Translations under genes and position numbers: made by a program | In this document: positions 45,651-61,029 of the stretch, piece by piece | Numbering within the stretch: position 1 is the stretch's first letter | Layout of the letters: the number at the start of each line of letters is the position of its first letter | Origin: Glandiceps talaboti | Lineage: Eukaryota; Hemichordata; Enteropneusta; Spengelidae | Direction of reading: 5' to 3' | Assembly (NCBI RefSeq): GCF_964340395.1 | Contig: NC_135566.1 | Location: 20,519,797-20,583,796, forward strand | Length of the DNA: 64,000 nt | Notes under the pieces: generated by a model | Databases searched by the model: none | Told to the model about the DNA's origin: nothing | What the model saw: the letters and a program-made list of their open reading frames with translations, nothing else

Positions 45651-45797
45651 TAACAATAATGTACGCCCTCCCAGTCCATAATGGACTCAAACAAACTTTG
45701 CACTCCATAATGGGCTCGGCTGTCGCCTCGCCCATTATGTCGTTCAAAGTTTGCGTTCGTCCATTATGGGCTGGGAGGGCGTACATTATTGTTTAAA
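45651..45797. mobile_element. Foldback element with ~65-bp arms
   Basis: The left arm contains AATAATGTACGCCCTCCCAG and CCATAATGGACTC. The right arm is its imperfect complement, ending CTGGGAGGGCGTACATTATT. Internal mirror copies of CCATAATGG/CCATTATGG occur. A single-copy MITE-like foldback in this window; the open frame through it is an artefact. Confidence 0.8.
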
Positions 45798-45822
45798 TAA
45801 TAATGATATTTGTAATAATCGA

Positions 45823-46450
45823 GTTTATTTGAATATTAACCACCCTACCTGGGGTAGTTTTTTATTCTGAGTTCAAAAAATGGGATCATTTTATTAACAT
45901 CTGTTGCCATAGTAACCAAAATCACCATAATATGTGGATGATTTTTCCAAAATATGACAAAAAACATGGAAAGAAATGAAATTTAATGACAAAATTTCCT
46001 TGTTTTTGACATATATGACATGGGGCTATCTGTTGTAACACAAATAGCCTAAAATAGGACAGCTATGTCCATGGAAACATAGAGTAGAGTAACAAATGTT
46101 GTGTTGGTTACATATCTGGAAAATAACATGATGAATTTAATTATAACATAGTTTATTTGCATATTGACCACACTATATTGGGTAGTTTGTTATGCTGAGT
46201 TCAAAAATAGTTATCATTTTAGGAACATCTGTTGCCATGGTAACCTAAATCACCATATTATGCATTATTTGGTAAAATTTATATAAAATTCAAAGAACAC
46301 AATTTTTTTACAAACAAATTCCTTAGTTTCGGCATATATGCACTAGTACTATCCATTGTAAGACAGATTATCTCAAATTGGACAGTGGCTTCCATAGAAA
46401 CATAAAATACGCTTACATTACAAATGCCATGTTTTAGTAAAAATCGAATG
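45823..46450. repeat. Two diverged tandem copies of a 328-bp unit with X-box-like palindromes
   Basis: GTTTATTT at 45823 and 46151, GAGTTCAAAAA, and the GTTGCCAT-A/G-GTAAC palindrome at 45903 and 46231 share one 328-bp offset. The units are well diverged. Related palindromes recur at 50044 and 50238. Confidence 0.8.
46231..46244. promoter_or_regulatory. Perfect RFX X-box-like palindrome
   Basis: GTTGCCATGGTAAC matches the RFX X-box consensus. It lies in a repeat and near no recognised gene, so a regulatory role is unproven. Confidence 0.35.
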
Positions 46451-47109
<659 letters not shown>

Positions 47110-47535
47110 GCACACGTAGTACATACACTTCAGTTGACATGATCGTGATGGATAAGCGATGTAACATTCGATTATGTAGGTCTTTGAGTAATAAATAAGG
47201 TCCGGTTTGACACAACATTGACACTCGTGTACCACATTATCCATCCAAAGTTGAGTTCAAGGAAACCATTAGTTGCGTTATGATTGAACACAATGCCGCT
47301 GCATATAGTGGAGGATGAGTAGCCTACCATACCTTCCATTTTTAAGGGACTATTGATAAATTATCCATGATTTCACAGTTGTGTCACCATCAAGGTTGTG
47401 ACCTTTTATTTGTGTTGTTTTAGTACGCACCCGCTGTGCAGATGCACACGTAAAAACCTTGTGAATGTGATACAATGTTACACAGTGTAACAATATCATC
47501 ATGCCTGGAATGACCTATATTATATTATATATATA

Positions 47536-49122
47536 TTATCTCCCCATATGGCAAAATAAATCAAAACGGCTAGACTAGATATATATAAACACTTGTAATG
47601 TCGCGTGTTTCACATTCATTGACTTTTATTTATCTTATTTTTTATTATTTGCCGACAAGAAGCATTACGATACCGTCGTGACGTTTGACGGCATCCCCGG
47701 GCCAAGGACGGCATAGTTTAGCCCAATCGTACTCGCGTCGCCTTTTGAACAGTGCATTTAACAACAAAGTAAACATATTTCATCTCGAATAAATATACTA
47801 GCTATTAGAATACCAATGGGAAACTTCAAGAAGACGTATCGGGACATGTTTGTTGGTCCCATAATACACTAATTGATTCGATTTGCTCCGAGCATATGGA
47901 AGTACGCTCCTAGTCATAGCATCATGTAAATGGAACTGTGACCGACCTAATTTTGTTGTCCATATATAAAATGAGACTGACCTGTAAATTTTTCACAGTT
48001 TTCGTTGTGGTCTGGTATTGTCACATGTTTGGCTTGTGAACACAAGTTTACATCTATTATTGTCTAGGGCGTAATACTCTAGTCCGAGTCTGAAACCCAT
48101 ATAAAACCTATTGTAAGAAACTCGCATTCGGATCGGACAGAACAGAAGTAGGTCTCATCGACTTGTTGGGGACTCGAATTATTGCTTGTTTTTATCACGG
48201 TATACAGGTGATTATTATATATCGGTAGAGGGGTAGTGTTGTCAAGCTTTGTGCAGTCACCGCGGCCGCGGCAGTAAGCTTATACTAGGATAGTTCCGCC
48301 GATCAAAGCTGAAGCAGTGTATGTACAATGTACGTATGGAATCGGGAGAGCACAGCGCACATTCGTGTCGGGTTAAATTTATCCACGTGTTGATGTAATC
48401 CATATTTATCAATCAGATATATTGTAAAATTCTTCAAGTCGTACAGAAATAACGTCTCTAACTTCAAAACAAACCCTGAGAAACTGGACCGGACGTGGCT
48501 AGCCAAGTATCTAGTTGCAGGCTTTCTTTCATAACCATGTGCTGGGGTCACGACCTTGCTGCCGACGTCAATATTGTCCAATCATATTTAATATCATGAA
48601 CACATCGCGATATTTGATTTGTTGGTTTCCTAAACTGTATACTTCGAATACCACGATTCGTTACAGAATTCTTCTAATGAATATTAAATAGGCTTGTTGC
48701 ATTAAATTAAGTGATATCGCAACAAGGGAAACCATACAAGTTTTCTTCCAGATGAGTTGCTAAAGTCATGTAAATGACAACACTAAACTCACGAAATTTC
48801 CTCAATTCTTTACAATTTTATTGCTGATAATATGGCATTCTAATAGCTAGTATATTTATTCAAGATAAATATGTTTACTTTATTGCTAAATGCGCCGTTC
48901 AAAAGGCGACATCAGTGAGTATAGTCGAGTATAGTGGGCTATAATATGCTGTGGACGCCATGCCTGTCGAAGATATTGTAATGCTTCTCCTCGGCAAATA
49001 ATGAAAAAAATCAGATAAATAAATTGAAACACGCGAGCGACATTACAAGTGTTTATGTATATCTACACTGTAGTCTAGCCGTTTTGATTTATTTTGCCAT
49101 AATATGGGGAGATAATATTTTA
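47536..49122. mobile_element. 1.6-kb element with ~290-bp imperfect terminal inverted repeats
   Basis: Sequence 47536-47825 returns in reverse complement at 48833-49122. Shared blocks are TTATCTCCCCATA at the tips, AAATAAATCAAAACGGCTAG, AAACACTTGTAATGTCGC, GTCGCCTTTTGAAC and AATATACTAGCTATTAGAAT. The roughly 1-kb interior (47826-48832) has no transposase-like frame; one minus-strand frame of 92 codons (48303-48581) shows no family. It looks like a non-autonomous foldback DNA element. Confidence 0.8.
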
Positions 49123-52100
49123 GCATTTATACCCACAGACACTGCCAATTAGTCAGAAAGTGTGAGTAAATATCGGTAAATGTTGGTTAGTAAGACATGT
49201 AGAGTGTAGTTTTTGTTTACTGATGTCTGTTACAACTACTAGCAATGTATTTTTTCACAATGCTGTTTAGTTTTGTTCACCTAGTGACTACGCTCGTCAT
49301 AGTCTTAGTGCTAACGTGTACCCTTATGACGTCATAAAATCCCGTGGTCTAGGTGGGACCGGAAATACCCGAAAACTCTCGAAGTAAATCCGAAGGGAAG
49401 TGACTGAAAAAGGTCATTTTAAGGTGTTTGCAGACGCTTTTGAAAAGTTTTAAAACCAGAATGCATTTCACAAACATGTCGTCTAGCAAATTAGCGATAG
49501 TGAATGTGAGCATTTTGAATCACCTTTAAATATACAAATTCAAAAATGAGTTATAGTTATTTTGTTATATAGGATAAAATGCACAATTATAAAATCCACT
49601 CTCCCACCTCTGACCCATTTGAAAAAAAATCTTTACCTGTTGCTTCCAGAATACCTTTTGTCTATAGCAATGCCGTATATATTGAACGCATTCATGGAAA
49701 ATCCAACTTCTTGACATATGATTTATTAATTTTAATTTTAAATATTTCTTACACATTTATATAAATTCAGAGTGATTTATTTGATAATTTCTCTATAAAC
49801 AATATTTACATTTAAGTCTTGCTGATAGTGAGTATAGATGTAGAGGCTAAAATCAGGGATTATGGGATTATGGATGGATTACACATTTGACAAGATATTG
49901 AACAAAGGTTATGGCAGGATTTTGACAAAATATTGGTGGAAAGACTGTATATGACAGCGATTCAAAAAAAGTTCAATGTAAACCCATCCATTATATTATA
50001 GGTGACACTAATGTTTATATTTGTAAATTTCACCGATAGTTTTGTTGCCATGGAAACATATCTTCAGGGAAATGCAATGAGTTGGCAATGTATAGCTGAA
50101 CATGGTAACCATTCATTATGATTTATCACCAAAATCTAATGAATTAGTCCTTGTGTCATGATATTTTGCACAACACTCCATCTATTATTAATTTTTAATT
50201 TTTAAATGACAGTTTATTTTTAAATATTACCAATTTTATTGCCATGGTAACCACAAATCTTCAACAAATTCTAATGGAGTTGTTTGTGTGGCATAGATAA
50301 TCTAGCCACAAAACTGTCAAAAAAAGATAATAATTGCATATTATTTTTTAATGTCGTGTCAAATTTGTAATCAGTGGATTGTTCTGATTTCTATTTTAGA
50401 GAACACATACATGTCCCTGTATATTAGAAATAGTATTAAAATCCTCCTCATGATATAGAGAAGGTAAAATTTGATTACTGTTTTGATTAACTTTAATGTG
50501 TTGTTGGTAAATATACAATGTACAACTTCAAGTGAGAAAAAGAAACAATTTCAAATAATAATGAAAATCCACCATGATAATTATATAATATATTAATATA
50601 TAATTATTGCTGTAAATAAAAAAGAGCTAAATTTCTCAAGAAATGTTCACTGGATAAATAAAAATGAGAAAATCTATTTTAAAATACAATATGGTGGTAA
50701 ATACAATATCATACAAGAATATACCAACCATGCAAATATTGTGTACATGCATTCGCATGTTATCACTGCAAATTCTATTTTATGATCAGGAATTTATCTT
50801 GATTATGATGTAACAACTGAAAGTTAAATTCAAACTGCACAGCTCACATTTGTATTGTAAACAGTGTGAATGGGAAGTTGGACAATTTTTTTTTCATATT
50901 TTCATGAATTCATTGGAGGTGGATGTCTGAGGAATCATGTAGTTTCTATTATTTACCAAAAAATAATATGTAAATGTAACTGTAAAATGTTTAATATGAT
51001 ACAGCTTGATTTATCAAGAAGTTGCTAACATTTATTGGCGTATTTTGACTAAAAGATTACTCACCTGGCCTTTAGTTTTAAGTTACATAAAACTTTACTT
51101 TCATTATTTACTTTTGGCCTAACAAGCCTTGCCTATTCTTCATAGTGTTAAATCTTAAAACATCTCTGACATATGCTGAAAAACGACTTCAGCAGCTTTA
51201 ACTGGACAAATACATTGTTGCTCAACTCTACCAATGACTCACAGCATATTGACTTGTGATAAAGGCTGGGTTGATTGGGAGGGTAAGAAGTGATTGAATA
51301 ATATACATTTGATTGGCTTGTACTTTCACTCTTCTCTTCATGACACTTCAAATTTTGCATGGGTACAATAAAATTACAACCTGCACTTGCAGTCACAGCT
51401 ACCGGGTAACCTCTAGGTTACTTAAGAAGATTGGTGAATATACTAGTAACAGTAACAAACACACAACTGCACCACAAGTGATAACATCACACCATTGTAC
51501 AGGACAGTGACACAATCTATCAATTACAAAACCATTAAGAACAAAATGTGTGAGAACCATCATAGATGATTTGAACTGCTCAGTCTATACTTTCTTTGTA
51601 GAAAGGACATGCCATTAATGATTTTACTACATCGTAGCTTTACCTACTAAATTTGTATACATGAATTATAAATCACATATCAGCTTCATCACTGATCTTT
51701 CTTTATCTTTGACAATAATAATTAATATATGTTGATGCTGAAGTATTTCCTCTATCTTTAAAGATTTATTTCAATAAGTGCTTAACTCGTTTCTCAGTGT
51801 TTTGACCACTATGGTATATGTGTCCCTAGTATGACATGATACCATGACTTTGACTATCTGTGATTTTTTTTCAAAGTAGAAATAATGATCTTACAACATA
51901 AACAGATACTACATATATTGGATGACTATCCTGTGTATCTTCACTGACATCTGACAAAACAATGTTGAACTTGAAGCTTGTCAACAATATTAAAACAGCT
52001 GTAGCCTGTACTATGGAAGTGGTTGATACATGTACTTCTATGCATACTTTCCTAGCACAAACACGGCATTTTTTAAAAACGAGTTCCATGAAATTCATAT

Positions 52101-52930
52101 GACATTTCCCTTCTCGCTCAGCATACCATAAATCGAAACCACAATAGTGTCACTGACACCATATGTTAGGAAGAGGTGCCAAATTTGGAGATGTTGTCGG
52201 TCGATGTGTAAAAATAATGTGTAGTGACGATACGAAATTCGTCCATACACACGTAACACCACACATTACGAGAAAAAAAACTCATACGACAGAAAAAATA
52301 CTCAAGACATATAACACCACAAACTATGATGATAAAATCACAAGGAATACATCTAAATCGGTTTCAATAACTTTAAAGTTGATTAACACGTCAACAATTG
52401 ACGACAAAATTACATTTCAGGGTCACATGGCTAACTTTGGCTAAATTGTGTTGTAAACAGCTGAAGACGCCTACACGTCGAAGTTCTTTGTTGTACTGTC
52501 AAAAATTGTGCGGCGGAATCGCGTTTATCATCTTGTCCGAGTAGGCTAGGACTATGGATTATTAAAATAGTTCGTTGAATCGATAATTTATAGCGTTTTA
52601 AATACAAATTTTGGCAATTATAAATGACGATCGCGCTCCGCAACTTAAGTCGGCGGCAGCCATGTTGTTTTTGACAGAGTGAGATTTGATTGTTCGAAAT
52701 TATTTCCTCCACCTAAGTTGCCGCAAAGGTCGTATGCAAAACACAGGTGAAGCTTATGTGTTCCACGGACACTCACCACAGTCAGTACAGTACTACTGCA
52801 CTCATATCAGAAAAACTTGAAATCGATATTCTTTTCACTAAACTTTGCAACATTATTTTATGACAACTAAGGGAGCGATCAGTTTTTATTGCCGGGGTCT
52901 GGCCGGTGACTTTTTGTTCATGTTGTACTT
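49123..52930. other. Intergenic, AT-rich, no gene seen
   Basis: A consensus CRE octamer TGACGTCA lies at 49327-49334, X-box-like motifs at 50044-50057 (GTTGCCATGGAAAC) and 50238-50251 (ATTGCCATGGTAAC), and a small hairpin GTAACC-TCTA-GGTTAC at 51406-51421. Open frames of 60-93 codons overlap on both strands and look random. Confidence 0.5.
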
Positions 52931-52941
52931 AAAAATAGTGA

Positions 52942-53031
52942 CCCCCCCCCCCTGCAATTCATCCACAAAACAACCCCCCCCCCAACCCCCTCTGACAAAT
53001 AAAAAAACACAATGACCTCCCCCCCCCCCCA
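52942..53031 (-). other. Cluster of long C runs, potential G-quadruplex on the minus strand
   Basis: Four runs of 5 to about 12 C lie within about 90 bp. On the minus strand they give four G-runs, compatible with a long-loop quadruplex. Possibly homopolymer slippage. Confidence 0.5.
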
Positions 53032-55599
53032 TCTGTTGACAAGAAACACTTTTTGTTCTTGCAAAAGACACTCTATTCTCAAAGCATAATACCGCACACT
53101 GCATAATTAATTTTACATGTTACATTTTCAGTAATTTTAAGTGTATCTGGTAAATTGCTAACCAAAATCCATTGTTTCACATGTATAAAGCTCTTTAGAT
53201 AGGAACCCTATGAGAAGTATGATTGTCTGTTCACGGACATACAAAATATTCATGTTTTAGTAACCAAAAGTTCTAGGATATCTCTTTGATTGAATGAACT
53301 ATTAATATTGATTAATTCAGCTAATTATAAATTACAATATAATAAATGGAGATAATATACTTGTAAACCCATGTCAATAACTGTCACACATAATGATGTA
53401 CTTGCATCATATAATGAATTGTTTACATCATATAAAGATGTGTTCACATCATATAGTCAATATATTGTTTTCTTTTGACTTAACACAACTGTGGCTTTCC
53501 ATACATGTACACGTTTGCACTCCTCAAGGCACTTGTTTGTCCTGTTCATAATTGACACTCCCCTTCTATCTAAATTGGTAAAATTGTTGCACACAGCACA
53601 ATCAATTTCAAATCAGTATGTTGTATTATGTAGTGCTATGAATACAAAGCCAGTATGTAGTGAGGAAAAATAGCTCTTTTATTGGCACAATAAATATATT
53701 TTAGTGCCATGCATAACAAATTGTTTCCCATTTTTCAATCTGACATTTTTAGAATTGTTTTTATTGGGGTAGAAAACAGATTTCATTTTAAAAGACCTCC
53801 TCTCACCCCCACCCCACACTAAAAGAATTCAGTTTTTACCCTACATTGAACTATTGATCTCAACCATAAATCAATTTGGGACTCCTAATGGAGATGATTG
53901 TAGTTATCATACATTAGTTATCGTACAAAAATATATAGGAACTAGACTAACTATAAACATGGACATTGAATATCCAATATCTAGACACAGGCTGGGTCAG
54001 GCACTTTCCGTCACAGTGTTTGCCACATATTATTTCAAAATGTCCTAAATTGGCCATGTTTGTGCACAATTCCACATGTTCAGGTCAATGAAGGAACATA
54101 TTTTAAAGCCAGTAAATCTTAAGGTATTTCATTTCTTATGTGTTACATGTACAGCTACACAAGCAAGTTTTTCTACCACAAGATGACACAATGCAACTCA
54201 TGGCATGTAATAGCGAGAAGTCATTTCTAACAAATAACTGTTGCTTAAAGGTGGCCATGGTGCAGTGTCGGGTACACTTGAAGGCTGTAGTGTAGGCCGC
54301 TTTACTGTAACGTTTTTAGCCGATGCACTGGTCAAAATCAACGTGCATAAGTCTGGGTTCAAAGGAGGTATTTTTTACTTTTTATTGGTTATAACCAAAT
54401 TTACCGAGTTTGATTGGTTTTGTACAACAACACAGCTAAGAGATAATGTCACGTCAGTCATTGCACAGAGGCCTACTAGCTATGTCTCATTTGCATATGT
54501 AAAGACACTCTATCTGTAATCAACGTTCCTGTCAATCTTCTTTACGTATGCAAATCCTTGTACATAAACATTCAGGAATGAAACCATATAAAACACACAT
54601 AGCGTTAGAGTTCATGTCATTTTTTTTCATTTCAAATTTATTAATGGAAAAAATAAACGATTTTCAAAAAAATCTTTTAACCAAATGATGGCACATACCA
54701 TGAAGCTTCATAATGAGCAAAAAAGGGCCAAAAATCACCAACGAACCTGCATCTCATACTTAAATAGCTCTATGTAATGTTTTTAACAAAACACTTTTAT
54801 ATCAGTGAACATAATAAGCATTTGTATTGGCGAATTGTCCCAATTCAGCAATTAATGTACGCTTTGAGAGCGCATTTAGTCCATACCTAGTATTTCTCTA
54901 TTTTAGAGGGGTCTGTAAATATGGGATGGCTTTCCTTGGTCCCCTAAGCATACGGAAATGCGACTTCTATAAAATCCATTATCTGAGAATTTCATGATTA
55001 CTACTTTGCAAGTCAAATTTGAATGTTCTTTGCAATTCAATCGATTACCTATGGGTAGAGTATTCGGTATTCTATGTATGGCATGGATAGAGACAGCAGC
55101 ATTAAGTTTTAGTCATAATGCACGACATAAAATAGACCTGTAGAAATGTGAGTGTTTTATTATACTCGTCAAACAGTAAACCATAATCTAAACTATTTAT
55201 ATTTAGACGTAAGTTCAAATCCGAAATAAAATGATACTGTTATAGTATAGTTGGATTTAAAAGTCTAGTTATCAGTTTCCATAACTTATTGTATGTCACG
55301 ACCAGTGTAAGTCGATCGACCAAGTTTTTGTAGCCACAATTTCTTTATTTTGTCCCTAAAGCTGATTATTCATGACTGTTTTAAATCAATTTGAAATAGA
55401 GTTTTTTGCTACACGCGTATAATAAAGTTCATTAGAGCTACAAGTTGTATCATAACTCTGCAATTGTACATTTAGCCACTGTTTTTTCAAGAGACAACAT
55501 TGTCAGAGCGCTGTGATACGTTGACAAACAGCTTCAATTCTCTTTTTCTACCCTAAGTAATAAACGTTTTTACGCGCATATGTATGTGTATATGTGTAC
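53032..55599. other. Intergenic, AT-rich, no gene seen
   Basis: No repeat, RNA gene or convincing coding frame was found. Confidence 0.5.
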
Positions 55600-55600
55600 A

Positions 55601-55636
<36 letters not shown>

Positions 55637-55676
55637 TTTATGTATGTATGTATGTATGTATGTATGTATGTATGTA
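55600..55676. repeat. (TATG)n microsatellite
   Basis: About 19 TATG units with one TATT interruption. Confidence 0.95.
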
Positions 55677-58600
55677 TTGAGCTTTGAGCATCAGCGGCTG
55701 ATATGCTAAAAATAAATTATAATTAGTAAGTTTGTGCAAGAGGTGTCCCTTAGAGCATTACAAGTCACTTCTTGTTTAACTTTCATTTATTCAACAGCTG
55801 CATTCTCTGTGGAATTACACATTCGATCATTCAATCAACTGGATATCTTTGGCGCGACATTTCATTTTATACCATCTAAATAAAAGATATGTTGAGTGAC
55901 TTAAGCTGTAACTTCTAGACAGGTTTACCATTATTCAGCAAGCTAACTGTATGATATATTATACAACCCTTAGTGCTATTTTGCAGTCACCATTTGCATA
56001 GTGTATGTTATATTATACAACTCTTAGTGCTATTTTGCAGTCACCATTTGCATAGTGTATGTTATATTATACAACTCTTAGTGTTATTTTGTAGTCACCA
56101 TTTGCATAGTGTATAATATATTATACTAACCCTTAGTGCTATTTTGCAGTCACCATTCGCATAGTGTATGTTATATTATACAACTCTTAGTGCTATTTTG
56201 CAGTCACCATTTGCATAGTGTATAATATATTATACAACTCTTAGTGCTATTTTGCAGTAACCATTTGCATAGTGTATGATATATTATACTAACCCTTAGT
56301 GCTATTTTGCAGTCACCATTCGCATAGTGTATGTTATATTATACAACTCTTAGTGCTATTTTGCAGTCACCATTTGCATAGTGTATGTTATATTAAACTA
56401 ACCCTTAGTGCTATTTTGCAGTCACCATTTGCATAGTGTATGTTATATTATACTAACCCTTAGTGCTATTTTGTAGTCACCATTTGCATATTGTATAATA
56501 TATTATACAACTCTTAGTGCTATTTTGTAGTCACCATTTGCATAGTGTATGTTATATTATACTAACCCTTAGTGCTATTTTGCAGTCACCATTTGCATAT
56601 TGTATAATATATTATACAACTCTTAGTGCTATTTTGCAGTCACTATTTGCATAGTGTATGTTATATTATACAACTCTCAGTGCTATTTTGCAGTCACCAT
56701 TTGCATAGTGTATAATATATACTAACCCTTAGTGCTATTTTGCAGTCACCATTTGCACTGTATGATATATTATACTGACCCTTAGTGCTATTTTGAAGTG
56801 ACAATTTGCATAGTGTATGATCTATTATACAACTCTTAGTGCTATTTTGCAGTCACCATTTGCATAGTGTATGTTATATTATACTAACCCTTAGTGCTAT
56901 TTTGCAATCACCATTCGCATAGTGTATGTTATATTATACAACTCTTAGTGCTATTTTGCAGTCACCATTTGCATAGTGTATAATATATTATACTAACCCT
57001 CAGTGCTATTTTGCAATCACCATTCGCATAGTGTATGATATATTATACAACTCTTAGTGCTATTTTGCAGTCACCATTTGCATAGTGTATGTTATATTAT
57101 ACAACTCTTAGTGCTATTTTGCAGTCACCATTTGCATAGTGTATAATATATTATACTAACCCTTAGTGCTATTTTGCAATCACCATTCGCATAGTGTATG
57201 ATATATTATACAACTCTTAGTGCTATTTTGCAGTCACCATTTGCATAATGTATGTTATATTATACAACTCTTAGTGCTATTTTGCAGTCACCATTTGCAT
57301 AGTGTATGATCTATTATACAACTCTTAGTGCTATTTTGCAGTCACCATTTGCATAGTGTATGTTATATTATACTAACCCTTAGTGCTATTTTGTAGTCAC
57401 CATTTCCATAGTGTATAATATATTATACTAACCCTTAGTGCTTTTTTGAAGTGACAATTTGCATAGTGTATGTTATATTATACAACCCTTAGTGCTTTTT
57501 TGAAGTGACAATTTGCATAGTGTATGTTATATTATACAACCCTTAGTGCTTTTTTGAAGTGACAATTTGCATAGTGTATGTTATATTATACTAACCCTTA
57601 GTGCTATTTTGCAGTCACCATTTGCATAGTGTATGATATATTATACAACTCTTAGTGCTATTTTGCCGTCACCATTTGCATAGTGTATGTTATATTATAA
57701 TAACCCTTAGTGCTATTTTGTAGTCACCATTTGCATAGTGTATGATATATTAAACTATCCCTTAGTGCTATTTTGAAGTGACAATTTGCATAGTGTATGA
57801 TATTTTATACAACTCTTAGTGCTATTTTGCAGTCACCATTTGCAGTGTATGATATATTATACTAACCCTTAGTGCTATTTTGAAGTGACAATTTGCATAG
57901 TGTATGATATATTATACAACTCTTAGTGCTATTTTGCAGTCACCATTTGCAGTGTATGATATATTATACTGACCCTTAGTGCTATTTTGCAGTCACCATT
58001 TGCATAGTGTATGATATATTATACAACTCTTAGTGCTATTTTGCAGTCACCATTTGCATAGTGTATGTTATATTATACTTACCCTTAGTGCTATTTTGAA
58101 GTGACAATTTGCATAGTGTATGATATATTATACAAATCTTAGTGCTATTTTGCAGTCACCATTTGCATAGTGTATGATATATTGTACAACTCTTAGTGCT
58201 ATTTTGCAATCACCATTTGCATAGTGTATAATATATTATACTACCCCTTAGTGCTATTTTGAAGTGACAATTTGCATAGTGTATGTTATATTATACAACT
58301 CTTAGTGCTATTTTGCAATCACCATTTGCATAGTGTATGTTATATTATACTAACCCTTAGTGCTATTTTGCAGTCACAATTTGCATAGTGTATGTTATAT
58401 TATACAACTCTTAGTGCTATTTTGTAGTCACCATTTGCATAGTGTATGTTATATTATACAACTCTTAGTGCTATTTTGCAATCACCATTTGCATAGTGTA
58501 TGTTATATTATACAACTCTTAGTGCTATTTTGCAATCACCATTTGCATAGTGTATGTTATATTATACAACTCTTAGTGCTATTTTGCAATCACCATTTGC

Positions 58601-60612
58601 ATAGTGTATGTTATATTATACAACTCTTAGTGCTATTTTGCAGTCACCATTTGCATAGTGTATGTTATATTATACAACTCTTAGTGCTATTTTGCAATCA
58701 CCATTTGCATAGTGTATGTTATATTATACAACTCTTAGTGCTATTTTGCAGTCACCATTTGCATAGTGTATGCTATATTATACAACTCTTAGTGCTATTT
58801 TGAAGTGACCATTTGCATAGTGTATGTTATATTATACAACTCTTAGTGCTATTTTGAAGTCACCATTTGCATAGTGTATGTTATATTATACTAACCCTTA
58901 GTGCTATTTTGCAGTCACCATTTGCATAGTGTATGTTATATTATACTAACCCTTAGTGCTATTTTGCAGTCACCATTTGCATAGTGTATGTTATATTATA
59001 CTAACCCTAAGTGCTATTTTGTAGTCACCATTTGCATAGTGTATGTTATATTATACTAACCCTTAGTGCTATTTTGCAGTCACCATTTGCATAGTGTATG
59101 ATATATTATACAACTCTTAGTGCTATTTTGCAGTCACCATTTGCATAGTGTATGTTATATTATACAACTCTTAGTGCTATTTTGCAGTCACAATTTGCAT
59201 AGTGTATGTTATATTATACAACTCTTAGTGCTATTTTGCAGTCACAATTTGCATAGTGTATGTTATATTATACAACTCTTAGTGCTATTTTGCAGTCACA
59301 ATTTGCATAGTGTATGTTATATTATACAACTCTTAGTGCTATTTTGCAGTCACAATTTGCATAGTGTATAATATATTATACTAACCCTTAGTGCTATTTT
59401 GCAGTCACCATTTGCATAGTGTATGATATATTATACAACTCTTAGTGTTATTTTGCAGTCACCATTTGCATAGTGTATGTTATATTATACAACTCTCAGT
59501 GCTATTTTGCAGTCACAATTTGCATAGTGTATGTTATATTATACAACTCTTAGTGCTATTTTGCAGTCACAATTTGCATAGTGTATGTTATATTATACAA
59601 CTCTTAGTGCTATTTTGCAGTCACCATTTGCATAGTGTATGTTATATTATACAACTCTTAGTGCTATTTTGCAGTCACAATTTGCATAGTGTATAATATA
59701 TTATACTAACCCTTAGTGCTATTTTGCAGTCACCATTTGCATAGTGTATGATATATTATACAACTCTTAGTGTTATTTTGCAGTCACCATTTGCATAGTG
59801 TATGTTATATTATACAACTCTCAGTGCTATTTTGCAGTCACCATTTGCATAGTGTATAATATATACTAACCCTTAGTGCTATTTGCAGTCACCATTTTCA
59901 GTGTATGATATATTATACTGACCCTTAGTGCTATTTTGAAGTGACAATTTGCATAGTGTATGATATATTATACTAACCCTTAGTGCTATTTTGAAGTGAC
60001 AATTTGCATAGTGTATGTTATATTATACAACCCTTAGTGCTTTTTTGCAATCACCATTTGCATAGTGTATAATATATTATACTAACCCTTAGTGCTATTT
60101 TGCAGTCACCATTTGCAGTGTATGATATATTATACTAACCCTTGGTGCTATTTTGAAGTGACAATTTGCATAGTGTATGATATATTATACAACTCTTAGT
60201 GCTATTTTGCAGTCACCATTTGCATAGTGTATGATATATTATACTAACCCTTAGTGCTATTTTGCCGTCACCATTTGCATAGTGTATGTTATATTATACA
60301 ACCCTTAGTTCTTTTTTGCAATCACCATTTGCATAGTGTATAATATATTATACTAACCCTCAGTGCTATTTTGCAGTCACCATTTGCATAGTGTATGTTA
60401 TATTATACAACACTTAGTGCTATTTTGCAGTCACCATTTGCATAGTGTATAATATATTATACAACTCTTAGTGCTATTTTGTAGTCACCATTTGCATAGT
60501 GTATGTTATATTATACAACTCTTAGTGCTATTTTGCAGTCACCATTTGCAGTGTATGATATATTATACTAACCCTTAGTGCTATTTTGCAGTCACCATTT
60601 GCATAGTGTATG

Positions 60613-61029
60613 ATATTGAACACATATTGCCTGGCCTATATTCGGGCTATAGCACCCGTTTATTACACCCTCGTGACTGTGAGTTACCAGAATCACATGC
60701 TATTTCCCTCGGCCTTTGGCCTTTGGCCTCGGGAAATAGCATGTGATTCTGGTAACTCACAGTCACGAGGGGGTAATGAACGCGTGCTATAACCCGAATA
60801 TAGGCCAGGCAATATGTGTTTTATAATATACCTCATTCTGTGAACTCGCGGTGGCAGACGACATCGTCAGAAGCTGCCATTTTGACCTGCTGTGAACGCG
60901 CGGTGCACGTGGTCACGTGACCATGTAAAAGTTGATGGTATTTCCCTAGGGAAATAGTCATTCTATTTTCCTATCACGTGACTGATTCTAGGGAATCATG
61001 GCACAGCATTATCACTAGGTATATTATAA
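60613..61029 (+). mobile_element. Foldback MITE, copy 2
   Basis: About 417 bp. The first half is a near-perfect long hairpin (about 60618-60830) that closes at a GGCCTTTGGCC-type loop with an 8-base duplication compared with copy 1. The second half contains GGTCACGTGACC and TATTTCCCTAGGGAAATA. It is inserted within a 54-bp satellite monomer. Its 60-codon open frame is the hairpin read through. Confidence 0.88.

Noticed and set aside
48303-48581. 92-codon minus-strand frame in the long inverted-repeat element
   Set aside because: No transposase motif or other family resemblance.
58360-59696. Open frames of 83-147 codons with a perfect 18-residue repeat
   Set aside because: They arise because the 54-bp monomer is divisible by three and one frame lacks stops. 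They begin and end inside the satellite and have no independent coding sign.
60610-60792. 60-codon frame, identical again at 61948-62130
   Set aside because: It reads through the foldback hairpin of a mobile element; the identity is due to the 1338-bp duplication.
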